64,000 bases of DNA from Deltaproteobacteria bacterium (GTDB lineage: Bacteria; Desulfobacterota; Binatia; UTPRO1): the NCBI GenBank assembly GCA_020852955.1, contig JADYZW010000036.1, forward strand, positions 1 to 64,000. The letters run 5' to 3'. A program made the translations under genes and the position numbers. Within the stretch, counting starts at the first letter, position 1, and each line of letters begins with the position of its first letter. This document shows positions 52,852 through 62,401 of the stretch, one piece after another. Under the pieces are notes generated by a model, which saw only the letters and a list, made by a program, of their open reading frames with translations, was not told where the DNA came from and searched no databases.

Positions 52852-54444
52852 ATGCTGACCGTCCGTTACACGCGCTGGGACGGGCGTCAACGAGTTCGGC
52901 TCGACGCCGACGAGATCTTCGGCAAGCTCGGCGAGTACCTCTCCTTCACCGACGACGTCCGCCAGGCGCTCGACTGGCTCCTGCGCCAGGGCGCCGACTT
53001 CTCCTCCATGCGCGTGCCCGGGCTCGAGGAGATCCTCGAGCAGGTGCGAAGGCGAATCCGCGAGCGCTACCGCGATCACGACATCGGCCGCGCGCTCGAC
53101 GAGATGCGCCGGAAGCTCGACGAGCTCCTGGACCTCGAGCGCGATACGCTCGCTGAGCGGCGCTCCGCCCGCCCGGAACTCGCCGCGAAGCAGGCCTTCC
53201 TCGCGGACCTTCCTCCGGCTCTTTGGGACGCCGTCACCAAGCTCGCTTCGTACGCGTTCGAGGATGAGCAGGCAGCCGCCGAGTTCCGGAACCTCCTCGA
53301 GGAACTCGACAACATCCGGGAGCTCGAGGAGCTGCAACGCACGTACGGCGAGGCGTTCCAGGGCGCGGATCAGCTCGACTACGAACGCGCCCTCGCGATG
53401 ATGCGCGAGCTCGACCGCCTGCGGGAGATCGAGCACCGCCTCATGAACGCCGACCTCCAGGGCGTCGACCTCGACGACCTGCGGCAGCTCCTCGGCGGCG
53501 ACACCGCGCAGGACTTCGAGCACCTGCGCCAGATGATGGCGACGCTGCAGGATTCGGGGTACCTGATGACGCGCGAGGGCCAGCCGGCGCTGTCGCCGAA
53601 GGGCGTCCGCAAGATCGGCCAGCTGGCGCTCCGCGACATCTACCAGGGACTGCTGCGCGACCGGCCGGGATCCCATCCGAACGAGGCTCGCGGCGCCGAC
53701 GCGCTCCGTCCCGAGGCGAGCAAGCCCTACCAGCACGGCGACCCGCTGCATCTCGATCTCGTCGCCACGCTCAAGCGGACGCTCGCGCGCGGACCGGGAT
53801 CGCCTCTCCGGCTCGCGCCGGACGACTTCCGGATCTACGACACCGACGACGCCACGACCGCCTCCACGGTGCTCCTGCTCGACATGAGCTGGTCGATGAG
53901 CTGGGAAGGCCGCTTCGCCGCCGCCAAGAAGGTGGCGCTCGCGATGGAGAGCCTCATCCGCTCGCGCTACCCGCGCGACTACTTCGCGATCGTCGGCTTC
54001 TTCACCCGCGCCGTCGAGCTGAAGCTCAAGGATCTCCCCGAGGCGAGCTGGAACATGGGGGATCCGTTCACCAATCTCCAGGACGGCCTGCGGCTCGGCG
54101 CCGAGCTGCTGGCGCGCCATCGCAGCACGAACCAGCACTTCATCGTGATCACCGACGGCCAGCCGACGGCGTACTTCCAGAACGGGCGGCTCTTCTGCGA
54201 ATGGCCCCTCAGCTTCGGCGGCATCAGCATGCGCGCCGCCCAGGAGACGTTGAAGGAGGTCGAGCGGGTGACGCGGCTCGGCATCACGATCAACACCTTC
54301 ATGCTCGACGACAGTCCGAGTCTGCGCGCGTTCGTGGAGCGCATGACGCGCATCAACCGGGGCCGCGCGCTCTACACGCGCCCGGATCGTCTGGGCGAGT
54401 ACCTCCTCGTCGACTACCTCGGCCGCAAGCGCAAGAAGGTCTGA
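52852..54444 (+). CDS. VWA-domain protein, partner of the AAA+ ATPase
   Basis: A 530-residue protein. Residues ~1-330 are charged and helical (RIRERYRDHDIGRALDEM, ELDNIRELEELQRTYGEAF) with no named domain. The C-terminal von Willebrand A domain (~335-525) has an intact MIDAS: LLLDMSWSMSWEG (DxSxS), a Thr site in the NMGDPFTNLQDGL segment, and VITDGQPTAYF. It starts 3 bp after the AAA gene. MoxR/ChlI-VWA pairs generally remodel or activate another protein; no substrate gene is obvious nearby. No signal peptide, so cytoplasmic. Confidence 0.87.
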   Translation: MLTVRYTRWDGRQRVRLDADEIFGKLGEYLSFTDDVRQALDWLLRQGADFSSMRVPGLEEILEQVRRRIRERYRDHDIGRALDEMRRKLDELLDLERDTLAERRSARPELAAKQAFLADLPPALWDAVTKLASYAFEDEQAAAEFRNLLEELDNIRELEELQRTYGEAFQGADQLDYERALAMMRELDRLREIEHRLMNADLQGVDLDDLRQLLGGDTAQDFEHLRQMMATLQDSGYLMTREGQPALSPKGVRKIGQLALRDIYQGLLRDRPGSHPNEARGADALRPEASKPYQHGDPLHLDLVATLKRTLARGPGSPLRLAPDDFRIYDTDDATTASTVLLLDMSWSMSWEGRFAAAKKVALAMESLIRSRYPRDYFAIVGFFTRAVELKLKDLPEASWNMGDPFTNLQDGLRLGAELLARHRSTNQHFIVITDGQPTAYFQNGRLFCEWPLSFGGISMRAAQETLKEVERVTRLGITINTFMLDDSPSLRAFVERMTRINRGRALYTRPDRLGEYLLVDYLGRKRKKV

Positions 54445-54457
54445 GGCGGGCGGCAAC

Positions 54458-57139
54458 GTGACGGTGGCCGAAGGAGCGGGCGTCAAGCTCACGCCGATGC
54501 TGGCGCAGTACCTGCGCCTGAAGGACCAGCATCGCGACGCCGTGTTGATGTTCCGCCTGGGCGACTTCTACGAAATGTTCTTCGAGGACGCGGAGCGAGC
54601 CTCCGCGATCCTCGACATCACCCTCACCGCGCGCAACAAGCACGACCCGCACCCGATCCCTCTCTGCGGCGTGCCCTTCCACGCGGTCGACGGCTACATC
54701 CAGAAGCTCCTCGCCGCCGGGCTGAAGGTCGCGATCTGCGAGCAGGTCGAAGATCCGCGGGGCGCCAAGGGCCTGGTCGATCGCGACGTCGTGCGGGTCA
54801 TCACTCCGGGGACCGTCCTCGAGGAGGAGAGCCTCGATCCTCGGAGCGCGAGCTTCCTCGCGGTCGTCGCGCGCGCCGACGACGGCCTCGGCCTGGCGGC
54901 CTGCGACCTCTCGACGGGCGAGGTGCGCGTGATGGAGTTCTCGCCGACGGCGGGACGCGAGCGCGGCGCGACGACCGACGCCCCGACGCGCGTCGCCGAC
55001 GACGACGCGCTCGACGCCGCGGCCGAGGAGGTCGCGCGGCTCGGCGCCAAGGAGCTGGTGGTCGCTCCCGAGCTGCAATCGGCGCTGCCGCGGCTCACCG
55101 CCCAGGCGCCCGGGGTGTTCCAGAGCCTCGCCCCGACGGAGTGGTTCGACGCCGAGGAGGGCGGCGCCTGGGTCACGGCGAGCGGGGAGGGTGCCCTCGG
55201 GGTCCGGGGCCGCGCGGCGCTCGGAGGACTGCGCGCGTATCTGCGCGCGACGTATCGCGGCAAGCTCGACCACCTCCGCCCGCCCGAGCTGGTCCGGGCG
55301 CACGACACGCTGGTCCTCGACCAGACCACGCGCAGCAACCTGAATCTCGTGGACGGCGTCGGCGGCGAACGCCGCGGATCGCTCCTGCACGTCCTCGACC
55401 GTACGCGCACCCCGATGGGGAGTCGCATGCTGCGGCGGTGGCTGCTCGCGCCGCTTACGAGCCCGACCGCAATCGCGCGCCGGCTCGACGCCGTCGAGCT
55501 CCTGGTGCAGAACCTCGAGCTCCGCGAGGACGTCCGCGCGGAGCTCGCCGGCATGGGCGACCTCGAGCGGCTCGTCGCACGCGTCGGCGTCGGCAGCGCG
55601 TCGCCCCGCGACCTGACGCGCCTCGCGGCGGCGCTCGCGCGCGTCGGAGCGCTCGGCGACCGCCTTGGTGGTCGCGACGGGCTGCTCGGCGAGGTCGCCG
55701 CGACCCTCGACCCGCTGCCAGATCTGCAGGCACGGATCGCCGCCATGCTCGCCGACGAGCCGCCCGCGACCTCCCGGGGCGGTGCCGTCATCCGCGACGG
55801 CGCCCACCCCGAGGTGGACGAGCTGCGCGGGCTCACCCGCGACGGCAAGGGCTGGGTCGTGGCGCTCGAGGCCCGCGAACGCGCACGCACCGGCATCGCG
55901 TCCCTGAAGGTCCGCTACAACCGGGTCTCCGGCTACGGGATCGAGGTGACGAAGCCGAACCTTGCGCTCGTCCCGGCCGATTACGTGCGCAAGCAGACGC
56001 TCGCCGGCGCGGAGCGCTTCGTGACCGCCGAGCTCAAGGACCAGGAGCAGAAACTCCTCGGCGCCGAGGCCCGACTGGCGCAACTCGAGGCGGTCCTCTT
56101 CGCCGCGGTCGTCGCCGAGGCCGCGACGCGCCAGCGCGCACTCGCCGAGAACGCCCGGGCCCTCGCCGTGCTCGACACCCTCGCCGCGCTCGCCGCGGTC
56201 GCCCACGACCGGGGCTACGTCCGGCCGGTGCTCGACCGGGGCGATGCCATCCTGATCCGGGACGGCCGCCACCCCGTGATCGAGACGACGCTCGGCGGCG
56301 CCGCCTTCGTTCCGAACGACTGCACCCTCGACGGCAGTCAGCAGGTGCTGCTCATCACCGGGCCCAATATGGCCGGCAAATCGACCTATCTTCGGCAGGT
56401 GGCGCTCGTCTGCTGCCTCGCGCAGATGGGGAGCTTCGTGCCGGCGTCCGAGGCCCGGATCGGCATCCTCGAGCGCATCTTCACGCGCGTCGGCGCCTCC
56501 GACAACCTCGCGGCCGGAGACTCGACCTTCATGGTGGAGATGCGCGAGACGGCGAACATCCTGCGCGAGCTCGGGCCGCGGAGTCTCGTCATCCTCGACG
56601 AGATCGGCCGTGGAACCAGCACCTACGACGGAATCGCCATCGCCTGGGCGGTGGCCGAATACCTCCACGACCGCGAGTGGGCGGCGAAGACGCTCTTCGC
56701 CACCCACTACTACGAGCTGACGGCCCTCGCCCGAGAACGCCCGCGCATCCGCAACTATTCCGTGGCGGTCCGGGAATGGAACGACCAGGTGATTTTCCTG
56801 CGGCGGATCGTTGCGGGCCCGGCCAGCCGGAGCTATGGCGTAGAGGTAGCGCGACTGGCTGGTCTGCCGGTCGAGGTGGTGGAGAGGGCGCGGGGTCTCT
56901 TGGCGACGCTCGAACGCGGCGAGCTACTTACCGAGGGTGGGCGCATGGCCGCCGGCGGGTCGGGTGTGCCCGGTACCCAGCTGGGCCTGTTCGCGCCGCG
57001 GCCGTCGGCCGTCGAGGCGCGCTTGCGCGCCGTCGACGTGACGCGCATGACGCCCCTGGAAGCGATGAACGAGCTGCATCAGCTGGTGGAGGCGGTCCGG
57101 GGCGGCGGAGACGATCATGGCGCAGGCGAACGGGACTGA
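54458..57139 (+). CDS. mutS: DNA mismatch recognition protein MutS
   Basis: An 893-residue MutS. N-terminal mismatch-binding FRLGDFYEMFFEDAE with the Phe-x-Glu reader. Connector and lever domains follow, including DQTTRSNLNL and LRRWLLAPL. The clamp part reads KVRYNRVSGYGIEVTKPN. ATPase: Walker A LITGPNMAGKSTYLRQVAL, FTRVGASDNLAAGDSTFMVEM, LVILDEIGRGTSTYDGIAIAW and FATHYYELTAL. GTG start at 54458, 13 bp after the VWA gene; MutL is 20 kb away in the same window. Its last 23 bp overlap the amidase gene. Confidence 0.96.
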   Translation: MTVAEGAGVKLTPMLAQYLRLKDQHRDAVLMFRLGDFYEMFFEDAERASAILDITLTARNKHDPHPIPLCGVPFHAVDGYIQKLLAAGLKVAICEQVEDPRGAKGLVDRDVVRVITPGTVLEEESLDPRSASFLAVVARADDGLGLAACDLSTGEVRVMEFSPTAGRERGATTDAPTRVADDDALDAAAEEVARLGAKELVVAPELQSALPRLTAQAPGVFQSLAPTEWFDAEEGGAWVTASGEGALGVRGRAALGGLRAYLRATYRGKLDHLRPPELVRAHDTLVLDQTTRSNLNLVDGVGGERRGSLLHVLDRTRTPMGSRMLRRWLLAPLTSPTAIARRLDAVELLVQNLELREDVRAELAGMGDLERLVARVGVGSASPRDLTRLAAALARVGALGDRLGGRDGLLGEVAATLDPLPDLQARIAAMLADEPPATSRGGAVIRDGAHPEVDELRGLTRDGKGWVVALEARERARTGIASLKVRYNRVSGYGIEVTKPNLALVPADYVRKQTLAGAERFVTAELKDQEQKLLGAEARLAQLEAVLFAAVVAEAATRQRALAENARALAVLDTLAALAAVAHDRGYVRPVLDRGDAILIRDGRHPVIETTLGGAAFVPNDCTLDGSQQVLLITGPNMAGKSTYLRQVALVCCLAQMGSFVPASEARIGILERIFTRVGASDNLAAGDSTFMVEMRETANILRELGPRSLVILDEIGRGTSTYDGIAIAWAVAEYLHDREWAAKTLFATHYYELTALARERPRIRNYSVAVREWNDQVIFLRRIVAGPASRSYGVEVARLAGLPVEVVERARGLLATLERGELLTEGGRMAAGGSGVPGTQLGLFAPRPSAVEARLRAVDVTRMTPLEAMNELHQLVEAVRGGGDDHGAGERD

Positions 57140-58664
57140 CGATCGCCGACGGCGAGGGCGCGGCCTGCTCCTGGCCGCCGCCACGCTGGGCCTGCTCGCG
57201 TGGACGGTCGAGGCCGGCGCGGTGGCCGCGCGGCCTGGACGGATCGAGCGCGTCCGGTACGAAGCGCGGGCGGACTCGACCCGCGTCGTCATCCTGCTGT
57301 CGCGCCCGGTGCCCTTCGAGGTGCGGGTGCTCGGGGGAGAGGCCGCCCGCAAGAGCGCGCGGCGGGTCGTGCTCGACTTCTCGAACGCCACCCTCGCGCC
57401 CGGCGCCACCGCCCCGATCGGCGTCGAGAACGGATTCCTCCAGGAGATCCGCACGGGGCAGTTCACCGCCCGGACGGCACGCGTGGTGCTTGATCTCGCC
57501 AGCATCACCAAGCACTCCGTGGACGCCTTCGAAGATCCGCCGCGGGTCGTGATCGACATCGCCGGGACGCCGGCGCCGACGATCCCCGCCGTCGCCGCGC
57601 CGGCGGCCGCCCCGGGGCGCACCGAAGGCGCGCTCGCGACGAAGCGCGACAAGCCGCCGCCCGCTTCCGCGCCCACCCGCACGGCTGCCTCGGGGGATCG
57701 CGGCACGCCGCCGGACGGCGCCCCCGCGGTGCCGTTGTCCCCGCCCGACGACGTTCCCGCCGAATCGCCGCGGCCGTCCGAGCGCGCGCCCGAGCCGGCG
57801 AAGGATGCCCGCACGAACGGGGACGGGACGGCGCCCGCCGCCGCTCCGGTCGCGATCGCCGATACCGCCGAGCGACGGAGCGAGCCTCAGCCGGTGCCCG
57901 CCGCCTCCCCGAAGCGCCCCGAGGCCGCCGGGAAAGGCGGGGCCACCGACCCGCTCCCGGGACGGCCGACGAACCGCCCCTGGCGCATCGTCCTCGATCC
58001 CGGCCACGGCGGGGCCGACCCCGGTGCGCAAGGCGTCAACGGCATCCTCGAGAAGGACATCGTGCTGGCGATCGCGCAGCGCCTGAAGCGGCGGCTCGAA
58101 GAGTCCTCCAACGCCAAGGTGCTCCTCACGCGCGAGACCGACGCGACCCGCACGCTCGCCGAGCGGACCGCGTTCGCGAACGCCAACAGCGCCGATCTCT
58201 TCATCTCGATCCACGCCAACGCCGATCGCAGCGGCGAGCTCCAGGGCATCGAGACGTACACGCTCAACAACTCGAACGACCGCGCCACCATCCGGCTTGC
58301 CAAGATGGAGAACGGACCGGCGGTTCGAGTCGGACGCGGCGACCTCTCGTTCATCCTGAGCGACATGGTGCAGTCCGGGAAGGAAGAGGAGTCGAACGCC
58401 CTCGCGGAGCGCCTGCATTCCCGCGTGCTCGCCCGCCTGCGCTCGCGCTACACCGACATCCACAACCTCGGCGTGAAGAAGGGTCCGTTCTACGTGCTGG
58501 TCGGCGCGTACATGCCGTGCGTTCTCGTGGAGACTTCGTTCCTCTCCCACCCGGTCGAGGGCAAGCGCCTCGGTACGACCGCCTACCAGCACGACATCGC
58601 CGAAGGACTCTTCCTCGGCATCACCGACTTCCTGGGCGACGCGCGGCTCGCCAAGACGCTCTAG
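57117..58664 (+). CDS. N-acetylmuramoyl-L-alanine amidase, AMIN + Amidase_3 (AmiC-type)
   Basis: A 515-residue periplasmic amidase that cleaves peptide from peptidoglycan during cell separation. Signal helix LLLAAATLGLLAWTVEAGAVA; AMIN domain (~residues 45-140: RYEARADSTRVVILLSRPVPFEV...RVVIDIAG); a Pro/Ala-rich linker of ~140 residues; Amidase_3 catalytic domain (~290-510) with zinc ligands His in LDPGHGGADPGA, Glu in GILEKDIV, His in FISIHANAD and the catalytic Glu in VLVETSFLSH. The long linker is unusual but common in this group. ATG lies within mutS (23-bp overlap). Confidence 0.93.
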   Translation: MAQANGTDDRRRRGRGLLLAAATLGLLAWTVEAGAVAARPGRIERVRYEARADSTRVVILLSRPVPFEVRVLGGEAARKSARRVVLDFSNATLAPGATAPIGVENGFLQEIRTGQFTARTARVVLDLASITKHSVDAFEDPPRVVIDIAGTPAPTIPAVAAPAAAPGRTEGALATKRDKPPPASAPTRTAASGDRGTPPDGAPAVPLSPPDDVPAESPRPSERAPEPAKDARTNGDGTAPAAAPVAIADTAERRSEPQPVPAASPKRPEAAGKGGATDPLPGRPTNRPWRIVLDPGHGGADPGAQGVNGILEKDIVLAIAQRLKRRLEESSNAKVLLTRETDATRTLAERTAFANANSADLFISIHANADRSGELQGIETYTLNNSNDRATIRLAKMENGPAVRVGRGDLSFILSDMVQSGKEEESNALAERLHSRVLARLRSRYTDIHNLGVKKGPFYVLVGAYMPCVLVETSFLSHPVEGKRLGTTAYQHDIAEGLFLGITDFLGDARLAKTL

Positions 58665-58679
58665 GGAAGCCCCAGCCCG

Positions 58680-61418
58680 ATGACCTCGGTTCCGCCTCTC
58701 GTGTGGGAATCCCCCACGCTCCCGCCGGTGCAATCCGCCGGCGCCGACCTCGGAGGGATCGCCCGGGCGTACGTCGCGGACTTGCGGACGCGCCTCTACG
58801 AGCAGCACCGCGCCGGGGCCGGCGGCACGGCGATCGTCGAGGCCTTCACCGGGGGTATCGATCACCTGATCGCGTACCTCTTCGCCTCTGCGACCGCGGA
58901 GTACACCGGACGGTACGTCCTGCTCGACCATCGCTGCACCGTCGCGGCGCAGGGAGGTTACGGGCGCTTCGAACTCAACCCGTGCTCTGACATCGACCTT
59001 CTCGTCCTCTTCCCCTGGCGGGTGAACGCGTACGTCGAGACCGTCGCCGAGCGCATCCTCTACTCACTCTGGGACGCGGGGCTCGTGGTCGGGCATGCGA
59101 GCCGCACGGTCGGCGACTGCACCCGGTTGGCCCAGAAGGACCTCAAGGTCAAAACCGCCCTCCTCGACGCCCGCTTCCTCTGCGGCGATCGCTCCCTCTA
59201 CGCCGAGTTCGACGCGGCCATGGAGTCGGAGGTCCTCAAGAAGAACGCGGCCCGGTTCTACCGCGAGAAGCTCGCGGAGAGCACGGAGCGCCACCGGAAG
59301 TACGGCGACTCGGTCTATCTCCTCGAGCCCGAGCTGAAAGAAGGCGCCGGGGGCCTCCGGGACATCCACACGGCCATGTGGCTCGCGAAGGTCAAATACA
59401 AGGTCAAGGACATGCGCGAGCTGGTCGTGAAGGGCGTGATCAGCGAGCGCGAGCGCGGCGAGATCGAAGCGTCGCAAGACTTCCTCTTTCGCGTCCGCAA
59501 CTCGCTCCACTTCCTGACCGGCTCGCACCAGGACCATCTCACCTTCGAGCTCCAGGATCGCGCGGCGCCGGATCTCGGCTTCGGCACCGAGGACACCTTC
59601 CGGCCCGTCGAACGCCTCATGAAGACGTATTTCACGCACGCGACGGCGATCCGACGCTTCTCCGACACGATCATCGAGCGGTGCACCGAGCGGCCGACGC
59701 CCTACCGCCTGATCGGTCGCGTGATCGGCCGCCAGATCCGGGAGGGCGTGTGGATCATCAACCGCACCCTCTCCGTGGATGGCGCCGCCGTGATCCGCCA
59801 GGACCCGACGACGCTCGTCACGATCTTCCGCGACGCCCAGCGCCACGGCGTCACGATCACGCAGGGCACGCACCGCCTCGTCCGCGAGCATCTGCAGCTG
59901 ATCGGCGAAGCGCAACGGGTCGATCCCGCCTTCGTCCGCCCGTTCCTCGACATCCTCGCCTGGAACCACCACGTCTGGGAGACCCTGCGTGAAATGCACC
60001 GGGTCGGAGTCGTCTGCCAGCTCTTTCCGGAGTTCGCGCGCATCGATTGCCTCGTGCAGCGGGACCCGAACCACATCTACACGGTGGACGAGCATTCGCT
60101 GCGCGGCATCGGCGAGCTCGAGCGCCTCCGGCGCGGCGAGCACAAGACGACGGCGCCGCTCCTCACCGAGGTGATGCGCGACATCGACCGCCACGAAGTG
60201 CTGTTCCTCGCGCTGCTGTTCCACGACATCGGCAAGGGGCACGGCGAAGGACACTCGGGACGCGGCGCCGACATGGTGCGCGACATCGCGGCGCGGCTTC
60301 CCCTCAACCAGGACGAGGTGGCGCAGTGGGAGTTCCTCGTCCGCCAGCACCTCCTGATGTCGCATCTCGCCCAGCACCGGGACACGCAGGATCCTCGGCT
60401 GCTCGCCGAGTTCGCCGATCTCTGCGGCAGCGTCGAGAACCTGAAGACGCTCTACGTCATGACCTTCGCGGACATGCGCGCGGTCGGCCCGAAGGTCTGG
60501 AACAACTGGCGCGACATGCTGCTCGGCGAACTCTACATGCGGACACTGACGCGCTTCGAGCAGGGCCGGGTCGAGGACGAGGACGAGCACGCCCGCGCCG
60601 ACCGCATCCGTCAGCGCCTCCTCGGTCTCGTCGAGTCGGAGCGCCGCGCCGCGTTCCAGTCGTTCCTCGCCGGCATGCCCGAGCGCTATCTCACGACCAC
60701 GCCCGAGAACCAGGTGCCGGCGCATTTCGAGCTCATGAACCACCTGCGCGAGGAATGGACCATTCGGCCGGCGAGCGAGCATCCCCATCTCTTCGTGAGC
60801 TCCGTGCGCCACGTGCCGGAATCGGAGTACAGCGAACTCACCATCTGCACCCCGGATCGACCCGGCCTGTTCTCGATGATCGCCGGCGTGCTGACCGCGC
60901 AGGGCATGAACATCGTCGGCGCCCGCATTACCACCACGCGCGGCGGGATCGCGATCGACAGCTTCCGGATCGGACACCACGAGCACCTCGAGCGCGTCCT
61001 CGAACCGGAGCGCTGGGAGCGCGCCCAGCAGACGCTCGCGCGGGTGCTGCGCAGCCAGGTCGACGTCGCGGCCCTCGTCGCCGCCTCGGGGCGCCCCTCC
61101 ATTCTCGAGAAGGCGACGCGCACGAATACGACGCCGCCCGAGATCATCGTGGACAACGACATCGCTGCGGACTACACGGTGCTCGACGTGGTGACGGGCG
61201 ACCGCGTCGGCGTGCTCTTCGCGATTACCCACGCCCTCCACCGCCTCGGTCTCGTGATCCACCTGGCGAAGATCACGACCCAGGCGCACCAGGTGCTCGA
61301 CGTGTTCTACGTAACGGACGGCGAGGGGCGGAAGATCGTCGACGCCGATCGTCTGCGCGACGTGCGCGACACCATCACCGCCGAGCTGCAGGCGCTGACC
61401 GGCGGCGCGCGCGCATGA
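58680..61418 (+). CDS. glnD: Bifunctional uridylyltransferase/uridylyl-removing enzyme GlnD
   Basis: A 912-residue sensor of glutamine that uridylylates PII (GlnB/GlnK). Nucleotidyltransferase domain: AAQGGYGRFELNPCSDIDLLVLFPW (GxGGxGRxEL...SDxD), then EPELKEGAGGLRDIHTAMWLAKV. HD domain: LALLFHDIGKGHGEGHSGRGADMVRD, removing UMP. Two C-terminal ACT domains: ELTICTPDRPGLFSMIAGVLTAQGMNIV and VLDVVTGDRVGVLFAITHALHRLGLVIHLAKI. Length matches the family (~890-940). It overlaps the recombinase gene by 4 bp. Confidence 0.96.
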   Translation: MTSVPPLVWESPTLPPVQSAGADLGGIARAYVADLRTRLYEQHRAGAGGTAIVEAFTGGIDHLIAYLFASATAEYTGRYVLLDHRCTVAAQGGYGRFELNPCSDIDLLVLFPWRVNAYVETVAERILYSLWDAGLVVGHASRTVGDCTRLAQKDLKVKTALLDARFLCGDRSLYAEFDAAMESEVLKKNAARFYREKLAESTERHRKYGDSVYLLEPELKEGAGGLRDIHTAMWLAKVKYKVKDMRELVVKGVISERERGEIEASQDFLFRVRNSLHFLTGSHQDHLTFELQDRAAPDLGFGTEDTFRPVERLMKTYFTHATAIRRFSDTIIERCTERPTPYRLIGRVIGRQIREGVWIINRTLSVDGAAVIRQDPTTLVTIFRDAQRHGVTITQGTHRLVREHLQLIGEAQRVDPAFVRPFLDILAWNHHVWETLREMHRVGVVCQLFPEFARIDCLVQRDPNHIYTVDEHSLRGIGELERLRRGEHKTTAPLLTEVMRDIDRHEVLFLALLFHDIGKGHGEGHSGRGADMVRDIAARLPLNQDEVAQWEFLVRQHLLMSHLAQHRDTQDPRLLAEFADLCGSVENLKTLYVMTFADMRAVGPKVWNNWRDMLLGELYMRTLTRFEQGRVEDEDEHARADRIRQRLLGLVESERRAAFQSFLAGMPERYLTTTPENQVPAHFELMNHLREEWTIRPASEHPHLFVSSVRHVPESEYSELTICTPDRPGLFSMIAGVLTAQGMNIVGARITTTRGGIAIDSFRIGHHEHLERVLEPERWERAQQTLARVLRSQVDVAALVAASGRPSILEKATRTNTTPPEIIVDNDIAADYTVLDVVTGDRVGVLFAITHALHRLGLVIHLAKITTQAHQVLDVFYVTDGEGRKIVDADRLRDVRDTITAELQALTGGARA

Positions 61419-62359
61419 CGCCGACCGGCGAGGCCGGCACCGGCCCCACGACGCTCGACCGCTGGGTCGACCGCTACCTCGCCTACGTCGCGGGGGAGCG
61501 CGGGCTGGCGCGCAACACCATCGCCGCGTACGCCCGCGACCTGTCCCAGATCACGCGCTGGCTCGCCGGCCGCGCGCGCGAGCCGGCCGAGCTCACGCCC
61601 GCGCTCCTGCAGCGGTTCCTCGCCGCCGAGCGCGCCCGCGGCCTGGCGCCCCGGAGCGCCGCCCGCCTGGCGGCGACGCTCCGGGGCTTCGGCCGCTATC
61701 TGGTGCTCGAGCGCGCCGTACCGTCATCGCCGGCCGCGGACCTCACGATGCGGCGCGTGCCGAACGCGCTGCCGAACGCGCCCGACCGTGTCGACGTGCA
61801 GGCGCTACTGGAAGCGCCTCCCGCCGACACGCCGCGCGGCCGGCGCGATCGCGCGCTGCTCGAGCTGCTCTACAGCGCCGGCCTGCGGGTTTCCGAGGTG
61901 GTCGGGCTCCGCCAGGCGAACCTCGACCTCGACGCCAACTGCGTCCGCGTCGTGGGGAAGGGGAGCCGCGAACGCGTCGTCCCGCTCGGAAGTCACGCGC
62001 GCGCGCGCCTCGACGAGTACCTCGGGCTCGCCCGCCCCGCGCTCGCCGGCGCGTACCGGCCGCGGTCCGAGATCTTCCTGTCGGCGCGCGGGATCCCGCT
62101 CTCGCGGCAGGCGGTCTGGAAGCTGCTCAAACGCTACCTCCGCGAGGCGTGCCTCGACGCGCGCGTGTCGCCACACAGCCTCCGCCACGCGTTCGCGACC
62201 CATCTCCTCGACGGCGGCGCGGACCTGCGCGCCGTCCAGGCCATGCTCGGCCATGCCGACGTCGCGACGACACAGATCTACACCCACGTCGCGCCGCGTC
62301 GCCTGCGCGAGACCCATCGCCGCTTCCATCCCCGCGACGCCGGACGCACGCGGTCGTGA
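61415..62359 (+). CDS. Tyrosine recombinase, XerC/XerD type
   Basis: A 314-residue tyrosine recombinase with the SAM-like N-terminal domain (YLAYVAGERGLARNTIAAYARDL) and the full catalytic set: Arg in SAGLRVSEVVGL, Lys in VVGKGSRERVVPLG, HxxR in VSPHSLRHAFATHLLDGGADL, His in MLGHADVATTQIYTHV and the nucleophile Tyr in the same block. Length is that of Xer proteins, so chromosome-dimer resolution at dif is the likely job; no dif site or phage genes are seen nearby. ATG overlaps glnD by 4 bp. Confidence 0.92.
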   Translation: MTPTGEAGTGPTTLDRWVDRYLAYVAGERGLARNTIAAYARDLSQITRWLAGRAREPAELTPALLQRFLAAERARGLAPRSAARLAATLRGFGRYLVLERAVPSSPAADLTMRRVPNALPNAPDRVDVQALLEAPPADTPRGRRDRALLELLYSAGLRVSEVVGLRQANLDLDANCVRVVGKGSRERVVPLGSHARARLDEYLGLARPALAGAYRPRSEIFLSARGIPLSRQAVWKLLKRYLREACLDARVSPHSLRHAFATHLLDGGADLRAVQAMLGHADVATTQIYTHVAPRRLRETHRRFHPRDAGRTRS

Positions 62360-62401
62360 CGCGTCGTTGCGCCTCCGGATGGGTCTTGTTAGGTACGCCA
62401 G

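Noticed and set aside
61415-62359. Tyrosine recombinase as a sign of an integrated element
   Set aside because: It is XerC/D-length with no attachment repeats, phage genes or change in composition, and is coupled to glnD.
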